Source of the DNA: JAKAXS01 sp965279065
Lineage (GTDB): Bacteria > Pseudomonadota > Alphaproteobacteria > Rhizobiales > Hyphomicrobiaceae
Direction of reading: 5' to 3'
NCBI GenBank assembly: GCA_965279065.1
Contig: OZ257134.1
Coordinates: forward strand, 1,054,001-1,118,000
DNA: 64,000 nt
This document shows positions 57,179-64,000 of the stretch, in pieces. Every line of letters begins with the position of its first letter. The stretch's first letter is position 1. A model generated the notes under the pieces. It was not told the origin of the DNA. It was given only the letters and a program-made list of their open reading frames with translations, and did no database searches. The translations under genes and the position numbers were made by a program.

Positions 57179-57988
57179 TTACTTTTTCGCCAGCAGCTTC
57201 AGCACCTGCTCGTGCACGCGCGGATCGCCGCTGGCGACGATGCGTCCGCCGTCCGTTGCCGGCGCCCCTTCCCACGTGGTGATCACGCCACCCGCCCGCT
57301 GGATGATCGGGATGAGGGCCACGACGTCATACGTCTTCAGGCCCGCCTCGATGATGATGTCCACGAACCCGGACGCCAGCAGGCAGTAATTGTAGCAGTC
57401 GCCGCCGAAGCGGGTCATGCGCGCGGCGGCGCTGACCCGGCCGAAGGCATCCTCGTTTCCCTTGAGCATGTTCGGCGCCGTCGACGCGAGAATGGCATCG
57501 CCAAGCTTCAGTCCGGTCCGGCTTTTGATCTTGCGCGAGTTGCCGTCCGCACGCCGCCAGAAGGCGCCCGCGGAACTGCCCCAGAACCGCTCCTGCGTGA
57601 ACGGCTGCGCCATCAAACCCACCGCAGGCCGCTCGCCGTCGATGAGCCCGATCAGCGTGCCCCACAGCGGCTGCCCCATGATGAACGCGCGCGTGCCGTC
57701 GACAGGGTCGAGAACCCAGCGATAGCGGGCTCCCTCATTGCGTGATCCGAACTCCTCCCCGATCAGCCCGTGCTCGGGATAGTGCTTGCTGATCAGCTTC
57801 GACATGACCCGTTCCGCATTGCGGTCGGCCAGTGTCACGGGGTCGAAGTCGTCCTTGGAGCCCTTGTCCTGGATCGGGATGACTTTGCGGAAGTGGGGAA
57901 GTGTGGCCTTTGCTGCCGCATCCGCCAGTAGTTGAGCGAAGTCGATCAGTGCTTTCTCTGTCGGACGCGAGTGGTTTGCTTTCAGCAT
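57179..57988 (-). CDS. hisN: Inositol monophosphatase family protein, probable histidinol-phosphatase
   Basis: Mg-dependent phosphatase of the IMPase fold, 269 residues. Metal and substrate motifs: DPVTLADRNAERVM, LIGEEFGSR, WVLDPVDGTRAFIMGQPLWGTLIGLI and GGDCYNYCLLASGFVDIIIEAGLKTYDVVALIPIIQRAGG. The TRAFIMG/PLWGTLI text and DCYNY resemble HisN-type histidinol-phosphatases more than SuhB. It could complete histidine synthesis with hisA and hisF, but that is inference. Two sRNA genes lie upstream in the opposite orientation. Confidence 0.85.
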   Translation of the reverse strand: MLKANHSRPTEKALIDFAQLLADAAAKATLPHFRKVIPIQDKGSKDDFDPVTLADRNAERVMSKLISKHYPEHGLIGEEFGSRNEGARYRWVLDPVDGTRAFIMGQPLWGTLIGLIDGERPAVGLMAQPFTQERFWGSSAGAFWRRADGNSRKIKSRTGLKLGDAILASTAPNMLKGNEDAFGRVSAAARMTRFGGDCYNYCLLASGFVDIIIEAGLKTYDVVALIPIIQRAGGVITTWEGAPATDGGRIVASGDPRVHEQVLKLLAKK

Positions 57989-58142
57989 GTTCTTCGACTT
58001 TTGGAGAAGTTCGTGGTGAACGAGGTGAATAGACGTCGCATTGATACAGTCAACTAGAGCAAATGCTATAGGTGACCTAAGGTAGATGTGGCGACTGCGC
58101 ACCATATCCACTTCAATTTGATTGATATGTCAGCTGTGTGAA

Positions 58143-58171
58143 TTGCTCATGCGTCCGAACAGGCGCATACC
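58143..58171 (+). promoter_or_regulatory. Promoter of sRNA copy 1
   Basis: TTGCTC (58143-58148) and CATACC (58166-58171) are spaced by 17 bases, matching an alphaproteobacterial housekeeping promoter. The expected start is near 58178. Confidence 0.55.
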
Positions 58172-58177
58172 TTGTGT

Positions 58178-58267
58178 GCAGTTGCGGTGACGCTTCATCT
58201 CAACTGCAGCCCATACGGGCGTTTCCTCCCTAGACTTGGGCCGTTCGCTCGCGAGCGGCCTCTTTTA
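58178..58267 (+). ncRNA. suhB/MmgR-like small RNA, copy 1
   Basis: About 90 nt. A 5' hairpin TGCAGTTG/CAACTGCA (58177-58212 region) is followed by the core with TTTCCTCCCT (58222-58231), then a GC-rich terminator stem (58239-58260) and TCTTTTA. The 28 bases 58217-58244 are identical to copy 2. From memory, UUUCCUCCCU is the conserved single-stranded 10-mer of the alpha-r8/suhB (MmgR) family, with an anti-Shine-Dalgarno character. The 5' end is estimated from the promoter. Confidence 0.8.
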
Positions 58268-58387
58268 TTCGACCACCGTTAACCGATCAGCCCAAAGAAA
58301 GCTCTTTGGCACAGGCTGTTTTAGCAGCGGGTGGTCTGGAAAATTTACCTCATCCTCCCGGTTCTAGCTGCATTGCAAAAAATGCAA

Positions 58388-58416
58388 TTGAGATTTGTGC
58401 GACGCACGCGCTATTG
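58388..58416 (+). promoter_or_regulatory. Promoter of sRNA copy 2
   Basis: TTGAGA (58388-58393) and CTATTG (58411-58416) with a 17-base spacer, a good alphaproteobacterial sigma-70-type promoter. Expected start is near 58423. Spacing equals that of copy 1. Confidence 0.65.
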
Positions 58417-58422
58417 TTGCGG

Positions 58423-58517
58423 TGCGACATCGGCGACTAGCTCGTCGATCTCGCAGCCCTCCTTGGGCGTTTCCTCCCTAGACTTGGGCCGTCCAGACTC
58501 CTGGATGGCCCTTTTTT
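58423..58517 (+). ncRNA. suhB/MmgR-like small RNA, copy 2
   Basis: About 95 nt with the same layout as copy 1: 5' stem (TGCGA/TCGCA around 58428-58455), core with TTTCCTCCCT (58470-58479), and a strong terminator, 10-bp stem GGGCCGTCCA/TGGATGGCCC (58486-58511) then TTTTTT. The 28-base core block 58465-58492 is identical to copy 1 while the 5' hairpins and the terminator loops differ in sequence but keep pairing, which argues for selection on structure. Ends 22 bases before the convergent gene. Confidence 0.85.
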
Positions 58518-58539
58518 CTTATGGCGTCTTCGTGAACGC

Positions 58540-59436
58540 CTATTCGGCCGCGGCCCGCCGCTCGATCAGCCTGGGCATCTCGCTGAAGATCTGTACGACC
58601 AGGTCCATGAGGTCCGAGCGCAAATTTGCGAAGCCGGCGGTCGGGACGATGCTGGCTTCGTCGAGGTAGAGGCCCCGGTTGATCTCGATCTGGATGGCGT
58701 GCACGCCGCGCGCCGGACGACCGTAGTATTCCGTGATGAAACCGCCCGCGTAGGGCCGATTGGCCTGCGAGTCGTACCCGACCCCGCCGATTGCCTCGCG
58801 CAGGCACCGCACTAGGCGCGGATCGCACGACGAGCCATAGCGGTCGCCGATCACGAAGTCCGGCCGTGCCGAGCCCGGCTGCGCCAGCAGCGTGGACGGC
58901 ATCGAGTGGCAGTCGATCAGGATGGCGTATCCGAACCGCCGCCTTGTGTTTTCGATCAGCGAGGCCAGCATGGCGTGGAACGGCTTGTACAGCCGGTCGA
59001 TCCGGTCCAGGGCCTCGCTGAGCGCGATCCGCTTGGCATAGATGTCTTCCCCGTCGGCCACGATGCGCGGAATGGTCCCGAGACCGCCGACGACGCGGGC
59101 GGTCTGCGCATTGGCATAGTCGGGCAGCGCGTCTGTGAACAGCGTCGGATCGAGCTCGAACGGCTCGCGGTTGGCATCGATGAAGGCGCGGGGAAAACGT
59201 GCCGCCAGCAGCGGAGCGCCCATCTCGGCTACCCCTGCAAACAGCTCGTCGACGAAGCCGTCCTCGCTCTTGCGGAGCGACAGGGCATCCAGCCGTGATT
59301 GCGCCAGGAAGGAGGTCGGATAGATGCGTCCCGAGTGCGGCGAGCAGAACACGAATGGCGCCGTTTGCTCATGCGGCGCCCTCAGTTCGAAGGGCGGCAG
59401 CAGTTCCTCGAGCGGATCTACGGGACGTATGGCCAT
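58540..59436 (-). CDS. N-formylglutamate amidohydrolase family protein
   Basis: 298 residues. Family motifs: FVFCSPHSGRIYPTSF, FVDELFAGVAEMGAPLLAARFPRAFIDANREPFELD, AILIDCHSMPS, DFVIGDRYGSSC and GVHAIQIEINRGLYL. In histidine degradation this family (HutG) hydrolyses N-formylglutamate; no other hut gene is nearby, so the physiological substrate is open. ATG 59436 is chosen since the frame upstream is unrelated; no good Shine-Dalgarno is visible. Confidence 0.88.
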   Translation of the reverse strand: MAIRPVDPLEELLPPFELRAPHEQTAPFVFCSPHSGRIYPTSFLAQSRLDALSLRKSEDGFVDELFAGVAEMGAPLLAARFPRAFIDANREPFELDPTLFTDALPDYANAQTARVVGGLGTIPRIVADGEDIYAKRIALSEALDRIDRLYKPFHAMLASLIENTRRRFGYAILIDCHSMPSTLLAQPGSARPDFVIGDRYGSSCDPRLVRCLREAIGGVGYDSQANRPYAGGFITEYYGRPARGVHAIQIEINRGLYLDEASIVPTAGFANLRSDLMDLVVQIFSEMPRLIERRAAAE

Positions 59437-59750
59437 CAGGTTCGGCTTAAACTCTCGATGTGGGGCCCGAAGCTTGTCGGCGACGTGCCAGGAGCTTGTC
59501 GGCACAATAGTGCCAACGCGAAAGGTCAAAGTCCACGCTGCGGCGAGCCGCCGCGCAGATGACTGTCGAGCGACATGGCACCTTGGCACCAGTGCCGCGG
59601 TGACGCACAATCGCCAGAAAATACTCCGGATAGATTATACTTCACCGTCCATTTACTAAAGTCGCGTCAGAATCCAGTGGCAGCCTCCGGCCGTCCAGCT
59701 AATGTATAACGGTAAGTAACCCTATGACTGCCAAGCCGTCACGAGTTCCG
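59437..59750. other. Divergent promoter region of the amidohydrolase and cpdR
   Basis: About 314 bases. AGCTTGTCGGC occurs twice (59471-59481 and 59493-59503). The cpdR-proximal part (59625-59720) is A+T-rich with TATACT- and TATAAC-like -10 sequences. A full CtrA site (TTAA-N7-TTAA) is not seen. Confidence 0.4.
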
Positions 59751-60110
59751 ATGTACCGCATCCTCCTCGCCGAAGACGACGATTCGATGCGGGGGTTTCT
59801 AGAACGCGCCCTGGGCAAGGCGGGTTTTGACGTCATTGCCTTCGATAACGGCGCCGAGGCGTACGAGCGCCTGAAGGAAGAGCCGTTTACCCTTCTTCTG
59901 ACCGATATCGTCATGCCTCAGATGGATGGGATCGAACTGGCCCGGCGTGCCAGTGAACTCGATCCGGACCTCAAGATCATGTTCATCACAGGCTTTGCCG
60001 CCGTCGTTCTCAACAACGACGTAGCCGCTCCGAAAGATGCCCGCGTGCTCTCCAAGCCCTTCCATCTGAAGGATCTTGTGCGCGAGGTCGAACGTCTCTT
60101 GGCCGCTTGA
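59751..60110 (+). CDS. cpdR: Response regulator CpdR
   Basis: Single-domain receiver that, unphosphorylated, directs ClpXP to substrates such as CtrA in the alphaproteobacterial cell cycle; phosphorylated through CckA-ChpT. The sequence RILLAEDDDSMRGFLERALGKAGFDVIAFDNGAEAYERLKEEPFTLLLTDIVMPQMDGIELARRASELDPDLKIMFITGFAAVVLNNDVAAPKDARVLSKPFHLKDLV closely fits CpdR, ending in Ala-Ala. ATG 59751 puts the phospho-Asp at residue 52, close to Asp51 of the Caulobacter protein; ATG 59724 would add nine residues. Confidence 0.93.
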   Translation: MYRILLAEDDDSMRGFLERALGKAGFDVIAFDNGAEAYERLKEEPFTLLLTDIVMPQMDGIELARRASELDPDLKIMFITGFAAVVLNNDVAAPKDARVLSKPFHLKDLVREVERLLAA

Positions 60111-60190
60111 TCTTGGTCCCACCAAGGGCGCTTGCGTCGGCGGAACGATGCCAGTATAGGAGGCTCTCTTTTCCGCTCCGTGGACGGGAA

Positions 60191-60265
60191 GGGCACTTAG
60201 CTCAGCGGTAGAGCACTACCTTGACATGGTAGGGGTCACAGGTTCGATCCCTGTAGTGCCCACCA
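60191..60265 (+). tRNA. tRNA-Val (anticodon GAC)
   Basis: Full cloverleaf: acceptor GGGCACT/AGTGCCC, D loop TTAGCTCAGCGGTAGAGC, anticodon arm CTACC-TTGACAT-GGTAG with GAC at 60223-60225, T arm CAGGTTCGATCCCTG, and encoded CCA end (60263-60265). Reads GUC/GUU codons. It stands alone between cpdR and rpmJ. Confidence 0.97.
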
Positions 60266-60504
60266 TCGGACCGGCTGACGGCCGCCGGTGGCAGCACCTG
60301 ACGAAATCCACCACTTTGCTGCGGCCTTGGCGTCCGCGCTCGTCCGATGAAATCGCTTTCTTGACCGCAGAACGGCGGTCGAACCCGCCTTTTGGGACTT
60401 GTCGCGCATCCCGGCCGCGGGTATACACCCGGCATGAAATTGGCAGGGCGCAGCCCCGGACGGTTCGTTCGGCGGCGCGCTCCACGTTTACGAATGGCAC
60501 GGAA

Positions 60505-60630
60505 ATGAAAGTCAAGAATTCCCTGAAGTCGCTGCGTTCGCGCCACCGCGACAACCGCGTGGTCCGCCGCAAGGGCCGCCTGTACGTCATCAACAAGACG
60601 CACCGCCGCTTCAAGGCACGCCAGGGCTAA
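60505..60630 (+). CDS. rpmJ: 50S ribosomal protein L36
   Basis: 41 residues (MKVKNSLKSLRSRHRDNRVVRRKGRLYVINKTHRRFKARQG). This is the zinc-free (C-minus) L36 form: the Cys3-His zinc ligands of the other paralogue are absent. Ordinary size for alphaproteobacteria, where rpmJ is commonly solitary. Longer in-frame starts upstream run through the tRNA and are rejected. Confidence 0.95.
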   Translation: MKVKNSLKSLRSRHRDNRVVRRKGRLYVINKTHRRFKARQG

Positions 60631-60696
60631 CGCTCGGCGGTTGAGCCCGTTGCGGGCCCCTTTGACGGTGGCATGGCCTGCGCCTATCTTAGGTGC

Positions 60697-61314
60697 ATGA
60701 CAAGATCCAGAATTTACGTGTCCGTCGCGGTGGCCGCAGCATGCGCCGCTGCGTCCGCGTTTGCACAATCGGCCGGCAAGGAGATGATGGCCCCGCCTGG
60801 GCCGAACGCCGCCCCCGCCACGCCCGACCAGATCGACAAGATGCTGGCGGATATGCACGGCAAGCTCGCGGCCGCGCCTGATGCGGAAACGGCGGCGAAA
60901 ATCGCCAGCAGCATCGAGCGCCTGTGGGCGCATGCCGGCACCGACACCTCGATGGTGCTGATGGAGCGCTCCGCCACGGCGATGGCGCAGAACAAGAACG
61001 ACCTCGCGCTCAAGTTCCTGACCGTTGCTGTCGAACTTCAGCCAGACTTCGCCGAGGCCTGGAACCGCCGCGCCGTCATCTTCTACACGACCAACCAGAT
61101 CGAACGCGCCGTGGGAGACCTGCGCCGCGTCCTCGCGCTCGACCCCCAGCACTTCAAGGCGCTGGAAGGTCTGGCCAACATCCTCCGCGAGCAGGGGCAG
61201 AAGAAGGCTGCGCTGACGGCGTTGAAGAAGCTGCTTGAGGTTTACCCCCTCGCCCCCGGCGTCCAGCAGGCCCACGACGAACTCGTCCGCGAAGTCGAAG
61301 GGCAGGGGATCTAG
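60697..61314 (+). CDS. Exported TPR-repeat protein
   Basis: About 205 residues with a signal peptide (MTRSRIYVSVAVAAACAAASAFA). At least three helical TPR-like repeats lie at 90-195 (NDLALKFLTVAVELQPDFAEAWNRRAVIFYTTNQIERAVGDLRRVLALDPQHFKALEGLANILREQGQKKAALTALKKLLEVYPLAP). A periplasmic scaffold role is likely. ATG 60697 is preferred over 60673 because it gives a better signal peptide and AGG lies 5 bases upstream. Function and partners unknown. Confidence 0.82.
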   Translation: MTRSRIYVSVAVAAACAAASAFAQSAGKEMMAPPGPNAAPATPDQIDKMLADMHGKLAAAPDAETAAKIASSIERLWAHAGTDTSMVLMERSATAMAQNKNDLALKFLTVAVELQPDFAEAWNRRAVIFYTTNQIERAVGDLRRVLALDPQHFKALEGLANILREQGQKKAALTALKKLLEVYPLAPGVQQAHDELVREVEGQGI

Positions 61315-61327
61315 CGGCTACCTTGCG

Positions 61328-62209
61328 TCAGAACCTGCGTGACATGCCAACGAACACGTTGAGGTCGTCGGCGGCATCCGTCGCGCCGACGTTGATGCCG
61401 GTATCGAGCTGCAGGTTGTCCGTGACGGCATAGGTCAGCCCGGCATCGAGCGTCACCACGGTCTCTGCGCCATCTTCGGCACTCCGCTCCACGAACACCT
61501 CTGTGTAGAGGCCGAGTTTTTTCGTCAGCTCGAAGCTCACCGTGGCGGAATTGATGAAGGTCGGCGCGTAGCCGCTGCCGTCGCCATCGCGCAGGATATC
61601 CACCTCGGTCATTAACCCGAGGCCCATGCCGTGCCCAAGATCGATCGCCAGCGGCACGATGATGCCGCCTTCGACATCGTCGTTGGCCTCCGCGAACGAG
61701 TTCGTCGGGATCTTGACGAACGGCATCACGCCGAACGCCGTCTTGCCCCCGTCGTTGCCCCAGATGTTGCGCTTGTAGCGGATGATGAGATCGCCGGTCC
61801 CGCTCTCGCTATCCGTGAATCCGTCCGGTCCGTCCACGCGAACCCGGCTGAAGCTGCCGTACACGAACTGCAGGTCGGAATCGTTCGTCAGTCCGATCTT
61901 GAAATTGAACGGCACGACGTCGAGCGTCTCGGTCGTGACGCCGTCGTCCTTGTCGCGCGTGTAGGCGACAAGGTCCGTCTCGATCTGGATGTGCCCGGCG
62001 TCGACGGTATAGGGGCTCTCCGTCTTGTCTGGTCGGTCCGTCGACATGTCGCGCAGCGAGCTGTCCGGCGTCGGCTTCAGAAGCCAATAACCGGACTTGC
62101 CGGCGGGAGCATCGTTGGCGACGGCTCCATCCGCCATGACCAGACACACCGCCGCTACCGCTATCCCGCTGACGGCGTGTGCAACCTTGGGTCTGGCGAA
62201 AATCATCAA
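61328..62209 (-). CDS. Outer-membrane transporter-like protein (MetA phenol-degradation family)
   Basis: 293 residues with a signal peptide (to about ADGAVA) and an alternating beta-strand pattern ending in Phe, as in outer-membrane barrels. DMSTDRPDKTESPYTVDAGHIQIETDLVAY, NFKIGLTNDSDLQFVYGSF and LIIRYKRNIWGNDGGKTAFGVMPFVKIPT match the Phenol_MetA_deg family. The substrate is unknown, and no aromatic-catabolism genes lie nearby. A 10-bp palindrome sits 44 bases upstream of the start. Confidence 0.82.
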   Translation of the reverse strand: MMIFARPKVAHAVSGIAVAAVCLVMADGAVANDAPAGKSGYWLLKPTPDSSLRDMSTDRPDKTESPYTVDAGHIQIETDLVAYTRDKDDGVTTETLDVVPFNFKIGLTNDSDLQFVYGSFSRVRVDGPDGFTDSESGTGDLIIRYKRNIWGNDGGKTAFGVMPFVKIPTNSFAEANDDVEGGIIVPLAIDLGHGMGLGLMTEVDILRDGDGSGYAPTFINSATVSFELTKKLGLYTEVFVERSAEDGAETVVTLDAGLTYAVTDNLQLDTGINVGATDAADDLNVFVGMSRRF

Positions 62210-62252
62210 TTACGGCTCCAAACAATTCGCAAAAGCACAGCAGACCTAACGC

Positions 62253-62277
62253 GCAGTTGCAACTAATTTGCAACTGC
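62253..62277. promoter_or_regulatory. Palindrome upstream of the outer-membrane protein gene
   Basis: Perfect 10-base arms GCAGTTGCAA and TTGCAACTGC around CTAAT, beginning 44 bases before the start codon. Size and position suit an operator for a dimeric repressor or activator; a pyk-end hairpin is less likely because pyk ends 145 bases away and no T-run follows. Confidence 0.5.
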
Positions 62278-62421
62278 AAGAAGCGTTTCTAGTTTGAGCG
62301 AGATGCAGCCAGGCCACGCCTTGCAGAGCGGGGAACACGTGCCCGCGATCCGCTTCAACACACGGGTGGCTTGATCAGCGGACTGCATACCCGCCAGCGA
62401 GCGCATCGTCCGCCGATGATG

Positions 62422-63912
62422 TCAGTTGGATTGCGCGCGACGTCCCGGTGCCCGCCGGATGGGCCCCTCGGACGTATGCCCGTCCGGCAGGCCGTCCTCA
62501 TTGAGGTAGGCGATGCGGATCATGTTCGTGGCGCCCGGCGAGCCCAACGGCACGCCGGCGGTGATCACCATGCCCTGGCCCGCCTTCACGAAGCCTTCAT
62601 CGAACGAGATGCGGCACGCCTTGCGCACCATGTCGGCCAGGTCCTTCGGGTCGCCAGTCAGCACCGTCTGGATGCCCCAGACCATCGACAGCCGCTGCGC
62701 CGTCTCCTCGATCGGCGTCAGGCCGATGACGGTGACGCCCGGACGTTCGCGCGCCACGCGCAGCGCCGTAGAGCCGGTGGCCGTGTAGCAGACGATCGCA
62801 CCCAGCTCCAGCGTGTCGGCGATTGCGTGCGAGGCGGCCGCAATGGCGTCGGCGCCGGTCGGCAGCGGCGCCAGATCCACGGCGTGCACCATGGCGTCGT
62901 AGCTGTCGTCGTTCTCCACCTCGATGGCGATGCGGTTCATCACCTCGATGGCTTCCACGGGATACTGGCCGACGGCGGACTCAGCCGACAGCATGACCGC
63001 GTCGGCACCGTCGAATACGGCGGTTGCCACGTCGGAGACTTCCGCGCGCGTCGGCACGGGTGAGGAGATCATGCTCTCCAGCATCTGCGTGGCAACGACC
63101 ACCGGCTTGCCGGCCGCCCGCGCCTGGCGCACGATCGTCTTCTGCAGGCTGGGAACGCGTTCGACCGGAAGTTCGACGCCCAGGTCGCCGCGCGCCACCA
63201 TGAAGCCGTCGCCGGCCGCGATGATCTTCTCCAGGTCGTCGATCGCCGAGGGTTTCTCGATCTTCACCATGATGGCGGCGCGGCCGTCGACAATCTTCTT
63301 CACTTCGTCCACGTCCTCGTGCCGCTGCACGAACGACAGGGCGATCCAGTCGGCCTTGATGTTCAGCGCGCAGTCGAGATCGAGCCGGTCCTTCTCCGTC
63401 AAGGGGCCGACCGGCAGAATCGTCTCTGGCATGGAGATGCCCTTGCGGCTGGCGAGCGCGCCGCCGGTCAGCACCTGGGCCGAGATGCGGTCCTTCTTCG
63501 TCTCGATCACTCGCATGCGGATCTTGCCGTCGTCGAGCAGCAGCAGGTGTCCCGGCTTCACCGCATCGAAAATTTGCGGATGCGGCAGGAACACGCGCTC
63601 GGCGTTGCCGAGGCTTTCCTCCCGGTCAAAATGGAAGATGGCGCTGTCGTTGACGAAGACGCGCCCGGAATGGAATTCGCCAAGCCGGAACTTCGGACCC
63701 TGCAGATCCGCCAGCACGCCGATGGCGTGGCGGTGCTTCTTGCCGACGGCGCGCACGGAATTGCACAGCTCGGTCGCAAGCTCGTGCGAGGAATGGCTCA
63801 TGTTGATGCGGAATACGTCCACACCGGCGATAAAGAGGCGTTCCATCATGTCGGGCGGTTGCGAGGCGGGCCCGAGCGTCGCCACCAGCTTCATGCGTCT
63901 ATTGCGTTTCAT
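62422..63912 (-). CDS. pyk: Pyruvate kinase
   Basis: Last ATP-forming step of glycolysis (PEP to pyruvate). 496 residues: MKLVATLGPASQPPDMMERLFIAGVDVFRINMSH, the B domain with LLLDDGKIRMRV, catalytic-site IMVKIEKPSAIDDLEKIIAAGDGFMVARGDLGVELPVERVPSLQK, MLESMISSPVPTRAEVSDVATAVFDGADAVMLSAESAVG, and a C-terminal effector domain. ATG 63912 has GGAG/AAGG upstream; ATG 63930 abuts its Shine-Dalgarno and is less likely. Its product feeds the pyruvate carboxylase encoded at 39 kb. Confidence 0.95.
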   Translation of the reverse strand: MKRNRRMKLVATLGPASQPPDMMERLFIAGVDVFRINMSHSSHELATELCNSVRAVGKKHRHAIGVLADLQGPKFRLGEFHSGRVFVNDSAIFHFDREESLGNAERVFLPHPQIFDAVKPGHLLLLDDGKIRMRVIETKKDRISAQVLTGGALASRKGISMPETILPVGPLTEKDRLDLDCALNIKADWIALSFVQRHEDVDEVKKIVDGRAAIMVKIEKPSAIDDLEKIIAAGDGFMVARGDLGVELPVERVPSLQKTIVRQARAAGKPVVVATQMLESMISSPVPTRAEVSDVATAVFDGADAVMLSAESAVGQYPVEAIEVMNRIAIEVENDDSYDAMVHAVDLAPLPTGADAIAAASHAIADTLELGAIVCYTATGSTALRVARERPGVTVIGLTPIEETAQRLSMVWGIQTVLTGDPKDLADMVRKACRISFDEGFVKAGQGMVITAGVPLGSPGATNMIRIAYLNEDGLPDGHTSEGPIRRAPGRRAQSN

Positions 63913-64000
63913 CCGCCTTACGGCTCCCATCTCCCGGATCGGTCAAGCGGATCGTCCACTCGTTCGCCTCTCCTGTATCGACTTGAAAAAATCCGGTTCG

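Overview
The window is a GC-rich chromosomal segment of an alphaproteobacterium, most likely of the order Hyphomicrobiales (rhizobia and relatives). Signs of this are a CpdR-type response regulator, rhizobial-style intergenic palindromes, two small RNAs resembling the alphaproteobacterial suhB/MmgR (alpha-r8) family, a 41-residue cysteine-free RpmJ, the histone-deacetylase-like/xseB/dxs neighbourhood, and several alphaproteobacterial orphan families (DUF459, DUF2793, DUF995-like). The genus cannot be fixed from the sequence alone. Gene density is high, both strands are used, and there is no integrase, transposase, prophage block, CRISPR array or rRNA operon.

Layout. 0.1-7.5 kb: a beta-oxidation operon (fadE, fadJ, fadI) followed by a cyclopropane fatty acid synthase. 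7.6-15.3 kb: a Sua5-type tRNA modification enzyme, a DmdC-like acyl-CoA dehydrogenase with an enoyl-CoA hydratase, an unknown exported membrane protein, an HSDL2-like SDR, a histone-deacetylase-like amidohydrolase and xseB. 15.5-21.5 kb: an acyl desaturase starting at TTG, a duplicated palindromic repeat, a TonB protein, dxs, DoxX and an M20 peptidase. 21.5-25 kb: a divergent GntR/AraC regulator pair and hisF-hisA. 25-29.4 kb: a Cas2-like small protein and a broken-up ffh-rpsP-rimM cluster. 29.7-36.4 kb: an EF-hand lipoprotein, a PQQ sugar dehydrogenase, dapF, a MtaB-like enzyme, ftsY and two tandem YciB-family genes. 36.6-43.1 kb: MarR, asd, a DUF995-like protein, pyruvate carboxylase and a RibD-like reductase. 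43-48 kb: an RmlD-like reductase lacking its catalytic Tyr, a lytic transglycosylase, a DUF459 protein lacking its catalytic residues, and an orphan DUF2793 gene. 48-54.6 kb: gltB and gltD with a small ABM-like gene between them. 54.8-64 kb: hsp20 with a candidate RNA thermometer, a PepSY-like protein, a lipase-like hydrolase, a histidinol-phosphatase-type IMPase, two tandem sRNA genes, an N-formylglutamate amidohydrolase, cpdR, tRNA-Val, rpmJ, a TPR protein, an outer-membrane protein and pyruvate kinase.

Most genes are core metabolism and housekeeping: fatty acid breakdown and lipid modification, isoprenoid precursors, histidine, lysine/DAP and glutamate synthesis, anaplerosis and glycolysis, SRP targeting and cell envelope. 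No clearly new multi-gene system was found. The items most worth a second look are the tandem small RNA genes beside an IMPase-family gene, the DUF459 pseudo-hydrolase paired with a lytic transglycosylase, the rpsP/rimM cluster split by an unknown gene, the lone Cas2-like protein, the tandem YciB genes, and the RmlD-like protein with a Tyr-to-Phe change.
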